A DNA stretch of 6,078 nt from Desulfovibrionaceae bacterium UBA3823 (GCA_002369295.1 DFDR01000194.1:7121-13198), one strand, 5' to 3'; positions 1 to 6,078 are shown, counted from the first letter of the stretch. A program made the numbers and translations. The notes: generated by a model not told the origin, from the sequence alone.

Positions 1-1
1 G

Positions 2-970
2 CCCCACTCCGGCTCCCAGGCCAACATGGCCGCCTACCTCTCGGTCATCCAGCCGGGCGCGACCATACTCGGCATGAACCTCTCCCACGGCGGCCACCTC
101 ACCCACGGCAGCCCCGTGAACTTCTCCGGGCGCCTCTTCAACATCGTCGCCTACGGCGTGTCCAGGGATACCGGCCGCATCGACTACGACGAGGTCGAGG
201 CCCTGGCCAGGGAGAAGCATCCCGACGTCATCATGTGCGGCGCCTCCGCCTATCCCCGCGTCATCGACTTCGAGCGCTTCCGCAAGATAGCCGACGAAAC
301 GGGCGCCAAGCTCATCGTGGACATGGCCCACATCGCGGGCCTGGTCGCCGCGGGCGAGCACCCCTCCCCGGTGCCCCACGCCCACATCGTGACCACCACC
401 ACGCACAAGACCCTGCGCGGCCCCCGCGGCGGCATGATCCTCTCCAGCGAGGACATGGCCAAGAAGATCAACAGCCAGATCTTCCCCGGCATCCAGGGCG
501 GCCCGCTCATGCACGTCATCGCGGCCAAGGCCTGCGCCTTCGGCGAGGCCCTGCGTCCCGCCTTCAAGGCCTATTCCGCCCAGGTGGTCAAAAACGCCGC
601 CGTGCTCGCCAAGGTCCTCATGGACGGCGGCTACAGCCTCGTCAGCGGCGGCACCGACAACCACCTCATGCTCATGGACCTCACGGCCAAGGACTTCACC
701 GGCAAGGACGCCGAGCACGCCCTCGATCTTGCGGGCATCACCGTCAACAAGAACACGGTGCCCTTCGAGACCAGGTCTCCCTTCGTCACCTCCGGCATCC
801 GCCTCGGCACCGCGGCCCTCACCACGCGGGGCATGAAGGAAGCCGACATGGAGACCGTGGGCCGCTTCATCGTCACCGTCCTCGACAGCATCAAGGACAA
901 TACCGTGATCGAGAAGACCAGAAAGGAAGTGGAGGACTTCGCGAGGTCCTTCCCGCTCTTCACCTGGTAG
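2..970 (+). CDS. glyA: Serine hydroxymethyltransferase, C-terminal 322 residues (5' end outside window)
   Basis: PLP enzyme that interconverts serine plus tetrahydrofolate with glycine plus 5,10-methylene-THF in the cytosol, the main one-carbon source. The frame is open from base 2, reading PHSGSQAN before the first internal ATG at 26, so that ATG is not the start. Family landmarks in order are [28 protein letters not shown], the PLP-pocket DMAHIAGL (Asp and His) and [14 protein letters not shown], whose lysine (codon 407-409) forms the Schiff base. The His-to-Lys distance of 26 residues matches E. coli GlyA (H203/K229). By that alignment about 93 N-terminal residues are missing. The C-terminal domain is complete ([16 protein letters not shown]) and ends FPLFTW-TAG. 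No frameshift is seen. A strong hairpin follows 29 bases after the stop, so glyA probably ends its own transcript, at least in part. Identification is essentially certain. Confidence 0.97.
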   Translation, partial: PHSGSQANMAAYLSVIQPGATILGMNLSHGGHLTHGSPVNFSGRLFNIVAYGVSRDTGRIDYDEVEALAREKHPDVIMCGASAYPRVIDFERFRKIADETGAKLIVDMAHIAGLVAAGEHPSPVPHAHIVTTTTHKTLRGPRGGMILSSEDMAKKINSQIFPGIQGGPLMHVIAAKACAFGEALRPAFKAYSAQVVKNAAVLAKVLMDGGYSLVSGGTDNHLMLMDLTAKDFTGKDAEHALDLAGITVNKNTVPFETRSPFVTSGIRLGTAALTTRGMKEADMETVGRFIVTVLDSIKDNTVIEKTRKEVEDFARSFPLFTW

Positions 971-999
971 CCCCGGCCGCCGGCCATTTTGCACGCGCC

Positions 1000-1030
1000 A
1001 AGGGAGGCCGGCCGCAAGCCGGCCTCCCTT
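1000..1030 (+). terminator. GC-rich hairpin, probable glyA terminator (weak T tract)
   Basis: Perfect 13-bp inverted repeat: AAGGGAGGCCGGC (1000-1012), loop CGCAA (1013-1017), GCCGGCCTCCCTT (1018-1030). It lies 29 bases after the glyA stop and 46 before the dCMP deaminase start. The stem is very stable, but the T run is only TTT (1029-1031), two of which are in the stem, followed by CGCCCCCC. It is therefore not a textbook intrinsic terminator. It may terminate inefficiently, work with Rho, or protect the glyA mRNA 3' end. It is near-symmetrical and could act on either strand. Confidence 0.7.
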
Positions 1031-1065
1031 TCGCCCCCCTCAAGCCCCCGAGCGGGAAAGCCCCC

Positions 1066-1069
1066 GGAG
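1066..1069 (+). promoter_or_regulatory. Shine-Dalgarno of the dCMP deaminase gene
   Basis: GGAG ends 7 bases before ATG 1077, which supports that start. No other in-frame ATG lies between the stop-free upstream sequence and this site with comparable spacing. Confidence 0.7.
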
Positions 1070-1076
1070 CACGACC

Positions 1077-1553
1077 ATGGCAGACGCCGTCCCGCATGAG
1101 CGCATTTCCTGGCAGGAGTACTTCCTGCGCATCACCTACATGGTGAGCGAGCGATCCACCTGCCTGCGCCGCAAGGTGGGCGCCATTGCCGTCAAGGACA
1201 GGCGCATCCTCGCCACGGGCTACAACGGCGCGCCGTCCGGCGTGCCCCACTGCCTGGAAACGGGCTGCCTGCGCGAGCGCCTCGGCATCCCCTCGGGCAA
1301 GAACCACGAAATCTGCCGCGGCATCCACGCCGAGCAGAACGTCATCATCCAGGCAGCCACCCACGGCATCTCCATCCAGGGCGCCGAGATCTTCTGCACC
1401 ACCTTTCCCTGCACCCAGTGCTGCAAAATGCTCATCAACTGCGGCGTCGCCTGCATCCACTACTGCGAAAGCTATCCCGACTCGCTGGGCGAAGAGCTGC
1501 TCAGGGAGGCGGGCGTGCCCATCGACAAGCTCCCCAAGCCCGAAGGCCTGTAA
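1077..1553 (+). CDS. Deoxycytidylate (dCMP) deaminase, ComEB-type, zinc-dependent
   Basis: 158 residues, full length for the family. It deaminates dCMP to dUMP, the substrate of thymidylate synthase, in the cytosol. The N-terminus reads [28 protein letters not shown], the typical dCMP deaminase opening, followed by [13 protein letters not shown]. The zinc site is H84-A-E86 (HAEQN, with Glu as the proton shuttle) and P111-C112-T-Q-C115. The family-specific NGAP and HAEQN motifs separate it from cytidine deaminase, tRNA adenosine deaminase and RibD. Additional cysteines (C29, C59, C64, C80) could support the second structural zinc known in phage T4-type enzymes, but I cannot assign ligands. The start is ATG 1077, with GGAG 7 bases upstream. 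The stop is one base before the ribD ATG, so the two are translationally coupled. It heads the rib cluster, and the upstream neighbour glyA makes the other thymidylate synthase substrate. The gene is called dcd or comEB in different genomes, so I leave the symbol blank. Confidence 0.93.
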   Translation: MADAVPHERISWQEYFLRITYMVSERSTCLRRKVGAIAVKDRRILATGYNGAPSGVPHCLETGCLRERLGIPSGKNHEICRGIHAEQNVIIQAATHGISIQGAEIFCTTFPCTQCCKMLINCGVACIHYCESYPDSLGEELLREAGVPIDKLPKPEGL

Positions 1554-1554
1554 G

Positions 1555-2712
1555 ATGCCCCACTCTCCCCTCGACGACGCCATGCGCCTTGCCATAGGCG
1601 AGGCCAGGAAGGGACGGTTCACCGCCTGCCCCAATCCCACCGTCGGAGCCGTGCTCATCAAGGACGGCGAAATCCGCGCCAGCGGCTGGCACCGCCAGGC
1701 AGGACAGCCCCACGCCGAGATCATGTGCCTTGCCGACGCCGAGGCCAAGGGCGTCTCCCCGAAGGGGGCGACCATGGCCGTCACCCTGGAGCCCTGCAAC
1801 CACACCGGCCGCACGGGTCCCTGCTCCGAAGCCCTGATCAAGGCGGGCGTCGCCAGGGTGGCCGTCGGCATGCGCGATCCCAATCCCGTGGCCTGCGGAG
1901 GGCTGGAGCGCCTCAGGAGCGCCGGCATCGAGGTGGTGGAAGGCGTGCTGGAGCAGGAGTGCCGGGATCTGGTGGCCGACTTTGCGACCTGGACCCTGCA
2001 CAAGCGCCCCTTCGTCATGGTCAAGATGGCCTCCACCCTGGACGGCCGCATCGCGACGCGCACAGGGCATTCGCGCTGGGTGACCGGCGAAGAGGCCAGG
2101 GCCGCCGTGCACCGCCTGCGCCAGGGCATTGGCCTTGCCGGCGGCGCCGTGCTCGTGGGCGGCGAGACCTTCCGCCTGGACGATCCCCTGCTCACGGCCC
2201 GCATCGAAGGCCTGCCCGCAGAGCAGATCCGCCAGCCTCTGGCCTGCGTCGTGACAAGCCGCCTGCCCGGTCCCCGCGACGGCTTCAAGCTGCTGACCGA
2301 ACGGCCGACCCAGACGGCCTTCTTCGTGGACACGAAGTCCATGCTCTCGCCCGAGGCCATGAACCTCTGCGACATGGGGCTCAAGGTCGTGCCCATAGAC
2401 CGCGGGGAAAACGGCGCCTACGACTTTGCCTTCATGCTGGAGTGGCTCTTCAGGCGGGGCGTGCACTACGTGCTCTGCGAAGGCGGCGGCCGGCTTGCCC
2501 TCTCCCTCATGGAAGCGGGGCTCTGCGACATGCTCCTCCTGCACCTCGCCCCGAAGATCCTCGGCGACGGCGAGGCCAGGCCCGTCTTTGCCGGCAGGCA
2601 CCCTGCGGCCATGGACGAGGCGCTGGGCTTCCGGCTGGCGAAGACGGAAGCGCTCGGCGGGGATCTGGCCCTCACCCTCTTCCCCCGGCCCTTATCGCGG
2701 CAGGAGCGCTGA
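1555..2712 (+). CDS. ribD: Bifunctional diaminohydroxyphosphoribosylaminopyrimidine deaminase / 5-amino-6-(5-phosphoribosylamino)uracil reductase
   Basis: 385 residues, normal for RibD. It carries out the second and third steps of riboflavin synthesis: zinc-dependent deamination of the pyrimidine ring, then NADPH-dependent reduction of the ribosyl side chain. The deaminase domain (about 1-145) shows GRFTACPNPTVGAVLIKDGEI, H53-A-E55 and P80-C81-NHTGRTGP-C90. H53, C81 and C90 are the zinc ligands and E55 is the catalytic acid/base. The reductase domain (about 152-378) shows VKMASTLDGRIAT, SRWVTGEEAR, VLVGGETFRLDDPLLTAR, CEGGGRLALSLMEAGLCD and HLAPKILG. Two small oddities: GRTGPC where most members have GRTPPC, and DPNPVACGGLERL, which looks one residue shorter than the usual DPNPxVxGxG loop. 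ATG 1555 is one base after the previous stop, with GAAGG at 1542-1546. The later ATG 1582 would cut into the conserved N-terminal helix and lacks a better ribosome site. Confidence 0.96.
   Translation: MPHSPLDDAMRLAIGEARKGRFTACPNPTVGAVLIKDGEIRASGWHRQAGQPHAEIMCLADAEAKGVSPKGATMAVTLEPCNHTGRTGPCSEALIKAGVARVAVGMRDPNPVACGGLERLRSAGIEVVEGVLEQECRDLVADFATWTLHKRPFVMVKMASTLDGRIATRTGHSRWVTGEEARAAVHRLRQGIGLAGGAVLVGGETFRLDDPLLTARIEGLPAEQIRQPLACVVTSRLPGPRDGFKLLTERPTQTAFFVDTKSMLSPEAMNLCDMGLKVVPIDRGENGAYDFAFMLEWLFRRGVHYVLCEGGGRLALSLMEAGLCDMLLLHLAPKILGDGEARPVFAGRHPAAMDEALGFRLAKTEALGGDLALTLFPRPLSRQER
2702..2706 (+). promoter_or_regulatory. Shine-Dalgarno of ribE inside the ribD 3' end
   Basis: AGGAG within the last ribD codons ends 7 bases before ATG 2714. 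This fixes the ribE start and indicates coupled translation, because a ribosome finishing ribD passes over the site. Confidence 0.8.
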
Positions 2713-2713
2713 C

Positions 2714-3394
2714 ATGTTTACCGGCATCATCCAGGGCGAAGGCCGCATCGCGCGGCTCGACGCCAAGGGCTCGGAGATGCGCCTGCACGTCTCCCCCGCC
2801 TTCGCGATCCCGAACATCGTCGACGGCGAGTCCATCGCCGTCAACGGCGTCTGCCTCTCCGTGGAGACCCATTCCGGATCGAACTTTTCCCTCTACGCCT
2901 CGGCGGAAACCATGCGCCGCACCACGCTGGGCGAGCTGCGCGAAGGCTCCGCCGTCAACCTCGAGCGGGCGCTGGCCCTGGGCGACCGCCTGGGCGGCCA
3001 CATCGTTGCGGGCCACGTGGACTGCGTGGCCACGGTGGAGAGCGCCAAGCCCTGCGGCGACTCCATCGCCGTCGCCATGCGCTACCCCGAAGCCTTCAGC
3101 GGCGAGGTGGTCGAGAAGGGCTCCATCGCCCTCGACGGCATCAGCCTCACCGTCAACGAGTGCCAGCCCGGCCGCTTTTCCGTCAACATCATCCCCGACA
3201 CCCAGCTGCGCACCACCATGCGGCACTGGAAGCCGGGCGTCCACGTCAACATGGAGACCGACGTCATCGGCAAGTACGTCAAGCACCTGCTTGGCGCCTA
3301 CACCGGCAAGGCAGCCGGGAACCCCTTCGGGGGAGACGCGTCCGAGGCCTCCAGAATCACCAGAGCCTACCTTCTGGAAAACGGCTTTTTGTAG
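2714..3394 (+). CDS. ribE: Riboflavin synthase, alpha chain
   Basis: 226 residues, normal length. It catalyses the final step: dismutation of two 6,7-dimethyl-8-ribityllumazines to riboflavin plus the diaminouracil, as a trimer of two-domain subunits. The protein starts with the diagnostic MFTGIIQ. The two homologous lumazine-binding barrels are visible as internal repeats: N-barrel about 1-97 with NGVCLSV (44-50), C-barrel about 98-195 with DGISLTV (141-147). Residues matching those studied in E. coli are F2, C47, H101, S144 and D183. GHVDC (100-104) has Cys where Gly is common (GHVDG). The ending [10 protein letters not shown] is typical, followed by a roughly 30-residue Gly/Ser/Ala-containing tail. 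The start lies one base after the ribD stop. The symbol is ribE in most bacteria and ribC in some (E. coli). The stop TAG is part of the ribH ribosome site. Confidence 0.96.
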   Translation: MFTGIIQGEGRIARLDAKGSEMRLHVSPAFAIPNIVDGESIAVNGVCLSVETHSGSNFSLYASAETMRRTTLGELREGSAVNLERALALGDRLGGHIVAGHVDCVATVESAKPCGDSIAVAMRYPEAFSGEVVEKGSIALDGISLTVNECQPGRFSVNIIPDTQLRTTMRHWKPGVHVNMETDVIGKYVKHLLGAYTGKAAGNPFGGDASEASRITRAYLLENGFL

Positions 3395-3397
3395 GAG
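3393..3397 (+). promoter_or_regulatory. Shine-Dalgarno of ribH overlapping the ribE stop codon
   Basis: AGGAG at 3393-3397 uses the last two bases of the ribE TAG and ends 8 bases before ATG 3406. Termination on ribE therefore occupies the ribH ribosome site, a standard coupling arrangement that leaves no room for another gene between ribE and ribH. Confidence 0.85.
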
Positions 3398-3405
3398 AAC
3401 CCGCC

Positions 3406-3870
3406 ATGCCGAAATCCATCGACGGCCACATGAAGGCCGACGGCCTCAAGGTCGCCATCGTCGCCACCCGCTTCAACGACTTCATCGTCGACCGCCTCGT
3501 GGGCGGTGCCATGGACTTTCTGACCCGCCACGGCATGAACCCTGACGATGCCGTCATCATCCGCGTGCCCGGCGCCTTCGAAGTGCCGCTGGTCTGCAAG
3601 AAGGCGGCCGAGAGCGGGAAGTACGACGGCATCGTGGCCGTGGGCTGCGTCATCCGCGGCGGCACCCCCCACTTCGACTACGTCTGCAGCGAATGCGCCA
3701 AGGGCGTGGCCCAGGTGGAGCTTGCCTCCGGCACGCCCATCGGCTTCGGCCTGCTGACCTGCGACAACCTCGAGCAGGCCATCGACCGCGCCGGCGTCAA
3801 GGCCGGCAACAAGGGCGTGGAGGCCGCCTCCGCCATGCTCGAGACCATCCGCGTTTTGGAGCAGCTGTAA
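3406..3870 (+). CDS. ribH: 6,7-dimethyl-8-ribityllumazine synthase
   Basis: 154 residues, full length. It condenses 5-amino-6-ribitylamino-uracil with 3,4-dihydroxy-2-butanone 4-phosphate to give the lumazine used by RibE; family members form pentamers or 60-mer shells. Motifs in order: [20 protein letters not shown] (aromatic substrate-stacking Phe23), VPGAFEVP (55-61, ribityl site), [14 protein letters not shown] (80-93), in which H89 is the catalytic His equivalent to B. subtilis His88, then [18 protein letters not shown] and [10 protein letters not shown]. The GGTPHF form of the usual G(E/A/G)TPHF motif is within family variation. Start ATG 3406 follows AGGAG at 8 bases. The last base of its TAA is the first base of the nusB ATG. 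The DHBP synthase that makes its four-carbon substrate is not encoded in this window. Confidence 0.97.
   Translation: MPKSIDGHMKADGLKVAIVATRFNDFIVDRLVGGAMDFLTRHGMNPDDAVIIRVPGAFEVPLVCKKAAESGKYDGIVAVGCVIRGGTPHFDYVCSECAKGVAQVELASGTPIGFGLLTCDNLEQAIDRAGVKAGNKGVEAASAMLETIRVLEQL
3858..3861 (+). promoter_or_regulatory. Shine-Dalgarno of nusB inside the ribH 3' end
   Basis: GGAG ends 8 bases before ATG 3870 and sets the nusB start at the TAATG overlap with ribH. Confidence 0.7.
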
Positions 3871-4376
3871 TGAGCAAAGGCCGCAACGCCACGCGCCACA
3901 GCGCCCGCGAGCGCGCTTTCCAGGTTCTCTACAGCCTCTTCTTCTCCCCCTGCCAGACCCTGGAGCAGCTGGAGGAGGCCTTCCGCAACCGCCCGGACGA
4001 CGACGCGGCCCTCGAGGAGCTCAAGCGCCAGGCTGCCGAAGCGTCCCCGGACGAGAGCGAGGTCCAGGCCGAAGAGCCCCTGCCCGAGCCCGAAGGCTTC
4101 GACTGGGACCTCGTCAAGGGCGTCTGGAAGCACGAGGCCGAGATCGACGAGCTCGTCATGCGCTACTCCCGCCACTGGCGCAAGGACCGCATGGGCAAGA
4201 TAGAGCTCACCATCCTGCGCATCGGCGTCTACGAGACCCTCTTTGCCGAGGACGTGCCGCCCAAGGTCGCCATCGACGAGGCCGTGGAGCTGGCCAAGTC
4301 CTTTGCCGGCGGGGCTGCCGTCGGCTTCGTCAACGGCGTCCTCGACGCCGCCCACAGGGACAGGAAGCGTGCCTAG
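3870..4376 (+). CDS. nusB: Transcription antitermination factor NusB, with acidic insert
   Basis: 168 residues, longer than the usual 130-145. NusB pairs with NusE (ribosomal protein S10) on boxA RNA to support antitermination of rRNA transcription. The N-terminal helix has the RNA-binding pattern RHSARERAFQVLYSL (9-23). The C-terminal half is classical: DLVKGVWKHEAEIDELV, WRKDRMGKIELTILRIGVYE, PPKVAIDEAVELAKSF and GFVNGVLDAA. The extra length is a block at about 42-75 between helix 2 and helix 3, with 13 Asp/Glu and only two basic residues, probably a disordered loop. In GGAAVGFVNGVLD a Gly replaces the Lys often seen before FVNGVLD. It overlaps ribH by one base (TAATG), GGAG at 3858-3861 is its ribosome site, and ribH-nusB adjacency is widespread in bacteria. 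No frameshift is needed to explain the insert. Confidence 0.93.
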   Translation: MSKGRNATRHSARERAFQVLYSLFFSPCQTLEQLEEAFRNRPDDDAALEELKRQAAEASPDESEVQAEEPLPEPEGFDWDLVKGVWKHEAEIDELVMRYSRHWRKDRMGKIELTILRIGVYETLFAEDVPPKVAIDEAVELAKSFAGGAAVGFVNGVLDAAHRDRKRA

Positions 4377-4422
4377 CCCTCTGCCCTGCACCCCTGCAGC
4401 ATGAGCACAAGGAACAAAGTCA
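4377..4422. other. nusB - leuS gap
   Basis: 46 bases with only a weak hairpin (CTGCA 4386-4390, CCCC loop, TGCAG 4395-4399) and no T tract, so it is not a credible terminator. The second half is relatively A-rich and carries the leuS ribosome site. No promoter is evident, so cotranscription of leuS with nusB is the simpler reading. Confidence 0.5.
4409..4413 (+). promoter_or_regulatory. Shine-Dalgarno of leuS
   Basis: AAGGA ends 9 bases before ATG 4423. The in-frame ATG at 4429 would have 15-base spacing, so 4423 is preferred. Confidence 0.75.
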
Positions 4423-6078
4423 ATGAAAATGGAACGTTACAATCCCCAGGACATCGAGAAGAAGTGGCAGGAGCGCTGGGCCGAAAGCGGCGCCTTCGCC
4501 TGCACCCATGAAAGCGCCAAGGAAAAGTACTACGTGCTCGAAATGTTCCCCTACCCCTCGGGGAACCTGCACATGGGGCACGTGCGCAACTACTCCATAG
4601 GCGACGTGCTCGCCAGGGCCAAGCGCATGCAGGGCTTCAACGTCATGCACCCCATCGGCTGGGACGCCTTCGGCCTGCCCGCCGAGAACGCGGCCATCAA
4701 GAACAGCACCCATCCCGCGGCCTGGACCTACTCCAACATCGACAACATGCGCGCCCAGATGAAGCGCCTCGGCTACTCCTACGACTGGGCGCGCGAAGTG
4801 GCCACCTGCCGTCCCGAATACTACCAGTGGGAGCAGCTCTTCTTCCTCAAGTTCCTGGAAAAGGGCCTGGTCTACCGCAAGAAGGCGCCCCAGAACTGGT
4901 GCCCCTCCTGCCACACCGTGCTCGCCAACGAGCAGGTGGTGGACGGCAAGTGCTGGCGCTGCGACTCCCAGGTCGAGCAGAAGGAGCTCACCCAGTGGTT
5001 CCTGCGCATCACGGCCTATGCCGACGAGCTCCTCAAGGACCTCCAGCTGCTGGAGGGCGGCTGGCCCGAGCGCGTGCTCGCCATGCAGAACAACTGGATC
5101 GGCCGCTCCGAGGGCGCCGAGGTCAAGTTCAAGCTGGAAAAGCCCGTGGCCGGCATCGGGGACATCACGGTCTTCACCACCCGTCCCGACACCATCTACG
5201 GCTGCTCCTTCATGGTGCTGGCGCCGGAGCTGCCCCTGGTGCAGGAACTCGTCAAGGGAAGCCCCAGCGAGGCGGAGATCCAGGCCTTCATCGAGCGCGT
5301 GCGCAACATGGACCGCATCGACCGACAGTCCGACAGCCTGGAAAAGGAAGGCGTCTTCACCGGCGCCTATGCCGTGAACCCGGTCAACGGCAAAAAGGTC
5401 CCCATCTGGCTCGGCAACTTCGTCATCGCCACCTACGGCACGGGCTGCGTCATGAGCGTGCCCGCCCACGACCAGCGCGACTTCGAGTTCGCCCGCAAGT
5501 ACGGGCTGCCCATCGTCCAGGTGGTGAGCGAGTCGGGCCAGGCCGAGTCCACCGACGGCTGGGACTGCGCCCGCCCCGGGGCAGGCACCATGGTCAACTC
5601 CGCCGAGTTCGACGGCATGCCGAGCGAGGAGGCCAAGAAGAAAATCACCGAAAAGTTCGAGGCCATGGGCGTCGGCCAGGCCAAGGTCCAGTTCCGCCTG
5701 CGCGACTGGAACATCTCGCGCCAGCGCTACTGGGGCGCGCCCATCCCCGTGGTCTACTGCGACGCGTGCGGCGTGGTGCCCGAAAAGCCCGAGAACCTGC
5801 CCATCGTGCTGCCCCTCGACGTGAAGACCCGGCCCGACGGCAAGTCGCCCCTGCCGACCACGCCCTCCTTTGCCGAGTGCACCTGCCCAGTCTGCGGCCG
5901 CAAGGCCCGCCGCGAGACGGACACCATGGACACCTTCGTGGAGTCCAGCTGGTACTTCGCCCGCTACACCTCGGCCAGGAACGGCAAGGCGGCCTTCGAC
6001 ATGGACGCCCTCAAGTACTGGCTGCCCGTGGACCAGTACATCGGCGGCGTCGAGCACGCCATCCTGCACCTGCTCTAC
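4423..6078 (+). CDS. leuS: Leucyl-tRNA synthetase, N-terminal 552 residues (3' end outside window)
   Basis: Class I aminoacyl-tRNA synthetase that attaches leucine to tRNA-Leu and hydrolyses mischarged norvaline or isoleucine. The frame stays open to the window edge; families run about 800-870 residues, so roughly two thirds is present. Domains: start [16 protein letters not shown]; Rossmann HIGH-type motif H50-M-G-H53 after [20 protein letters not shown]; a four-Cys zinc knuckle at C160/C163 and C177/C180; CP1 editing domain about 225-420 with T-rich TTRPDTIYG (252-260) and [12 protein letters not shown], whose D350 corresponds to the specificity-controlling Asp345 of E. coli. It then returns to the catalytic core with [16 protein letters not shown] and [19 protein letters not shown], preceded by a CxC..C cluster at 486-491. 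The KMSKS loop and anticodon-binding domain lie beyond the edge. The start is ATG 4423; ATG 4401 is out of frame. This is a bacterial-type LeuRS, apparently editing-competent. Confidence 0.97.
   Translation, partial: MKMERYNPQDIEKKWQERWAESGAFACTHESAKEKYYVLEMFPYPSGNLHMGHVRNYSIGDVLARAKRMQGFNVMHPIGWDAFGLPAENAAIKNSTHPAAWTYSNIDNMRAQMKRLGYSYDWAREVATCRPEYYQWEQLFFLKFLEKGLVYRKKAPQNWCPSCHTVLANEQVVDGKCWRCDSQVEQKELTQWFLRITAYADELLKDLQLLEGGWPERVLAMQNNWIGRSEGAEVKFKLEKPVAGIGDITVFTTRPDTIYGCSFMVLAPELPLVQELVKGSPSEAEIQAFIERVRNMDRIDRQSDSLEKEGVFTGAYAVNPVNGKKVPIWLGNFVIATYGTGCVMSVPAHDQRDFEFARKYGLPIVQVVSESGQAESTDGWDCARPGAGTMVNSAEFDGMPSEEAKKKITEKFEAMGVGQAKVQFRLRDWNISRQRYWGAPIPVVYCDACGVVPEKPENLPIVLPLDVKTRPDGKSPLPTTPSFAECTCPVCGRKARRETDTMDTFVESSWYFARYTSARNGKAAFDMDALKYWLPVDQYIGGVEHAILHLLY

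Larger units (their letters stand above)
971..1076. other. glyA - dCMP deaminase intergenic leader
   Basis: This is the only gap longer than 50 bases. Besides the hairpin at 1000-1030 it contains GCCGGCC at 979-985, an exact second copy of the 3' arm segment 1018-1024, so it could pair instead with GGCCGGC at 1006-1012. It also holds an imperfect direct repeat, AAGCCCCCGAGC (1042-1053) and AAGCCCCCGGAGC (1058-1070); the second copy carries the Shine-Dalgarno of the next gene. I see no convincing -35/-10 pair and no FMN riboswitch core. Whether the downstream operon has a promoter here or depends on readthrough from glyA cannot be decided from the sequence. Confidence 0.6.

Noticed and set aside
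971..1076. FMN riboswitch (RFN element) ahead of the rib genes
   Set aside because: None of the conserved RFN core segments is visible, and after the hairpin only about 45 bases remain, too few for the full aptamer.
960..2396. 478-residue open frame on the minus strand opposite the deaminase and ribD genes
   Set aside because: It spans two convincing coding genes and the hairpin region. The translation is Ser/Arg/Pro/Ala-rich with no recognisable motif, so it is a GC-driven shadow frame.
1725..3545. 606-residue + strand open frame crossing ribD, ribE and ribH in another frame
   Set aside because: Arg/Pro/Ser-rich low-complexity translation overlapping three genes with intact catalytic motifs. 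Not coding.
4386..4399. Hairpin between nusB and leuS as a terminator
   Set aside because: Five-base-pair stem with a C4 loop and no T tract. Too weak to support.
4401..4422. ATG 4401 as the leuS start
   Set aside because: It is in a different frame from LeuRS, whose N-terminus [15 protein letters not shown] begins at 4423.
4420..6069. 549-residue open frame on the minus strand opposite leuS
   Set aside because: It is an exact antisense of a well-conserved LeuRS. The translation is a compositionally biased Gly/Ala/Val/His/Leu run with no domain, as expected opposite G/C-ending codons in GC-rich DNA.
1..6078. Novel defence, mobile or secretion system, CRISPR array, tRNA or IS
   Set aside because: Every long stretch is accounted for by conserved housekeeping genes. 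I found no spaced direct repeats, transposase motifs, terminal inverted repeats or tRNA-like cloverleaf.

Overview
This is a GC-rich (strongly G/C-ending codons) bacterial chromosomal segment carrying seven housekeeping genes, all on the + strand. The order is glyA (5' cut) - terminator-like hairpin - dCMP deaminase - ribD - ribE - ribH - nusB - leuS (3' cut). This order, with a dCMP deaminase heading a ribD/E/H cluster between glyA and nusB-leuS, resembles what I recall from Desulfovibrio-type sulfate reducers (Desulfovibrionaceae). That assignment is inference from gene order and composition, not a search result.

Layout: bases 2-970 are the C-terminal ~322 residues of serine hydroxymethyltransferase, including the PLP lysine. 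Bases 971-1076 are the only substantial gap. They hold a perfect 13-bp hairpin (1000-1030) with a poor T tract, preceded by a sequence that could compete for one arm. From 1077 the genes are tightly packed. Start and stop codons are one base apart at two junctions, the ribH Shine-Dalgarno overlaps the ribE stop, and ribH and nusB share a base (TAATG). This indicates one translationally coupled transcription unit through nusB. leuS follows after 46 bases with its own Shine-Dalgarno and is probably in the same transcript.

Functionally, ribD, ribE and ribH supply three enzymes of riboflavin synthesis: deaminase/reductase, riboflavin synthase and lumazine synthase. The GTP cyclohydrolase II / DHBP synthase gene (ribBA), often found between ribE and ribH, is absent, so those steps must be encoded elsewhere. 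GlyA makes methylene-THF and dCMP deaminase makes dUMP, the two substrates of thymidylate synthase. nusB (transcription antitermination of rRNA) and leuS (leucyl-tRNA synthetase) serve RNA and protein synthesis. No mobile element, CRISPR array, tRNA, rRNA or novel defence or metabolic system is visible. The more unusual points are the missing ribBA (and nrdR), a roughly 34-residue acidic insert in NusB, a possible alternative-pairing leader ahead of the dCMP deaminase, and small departures from consensus in RibD.
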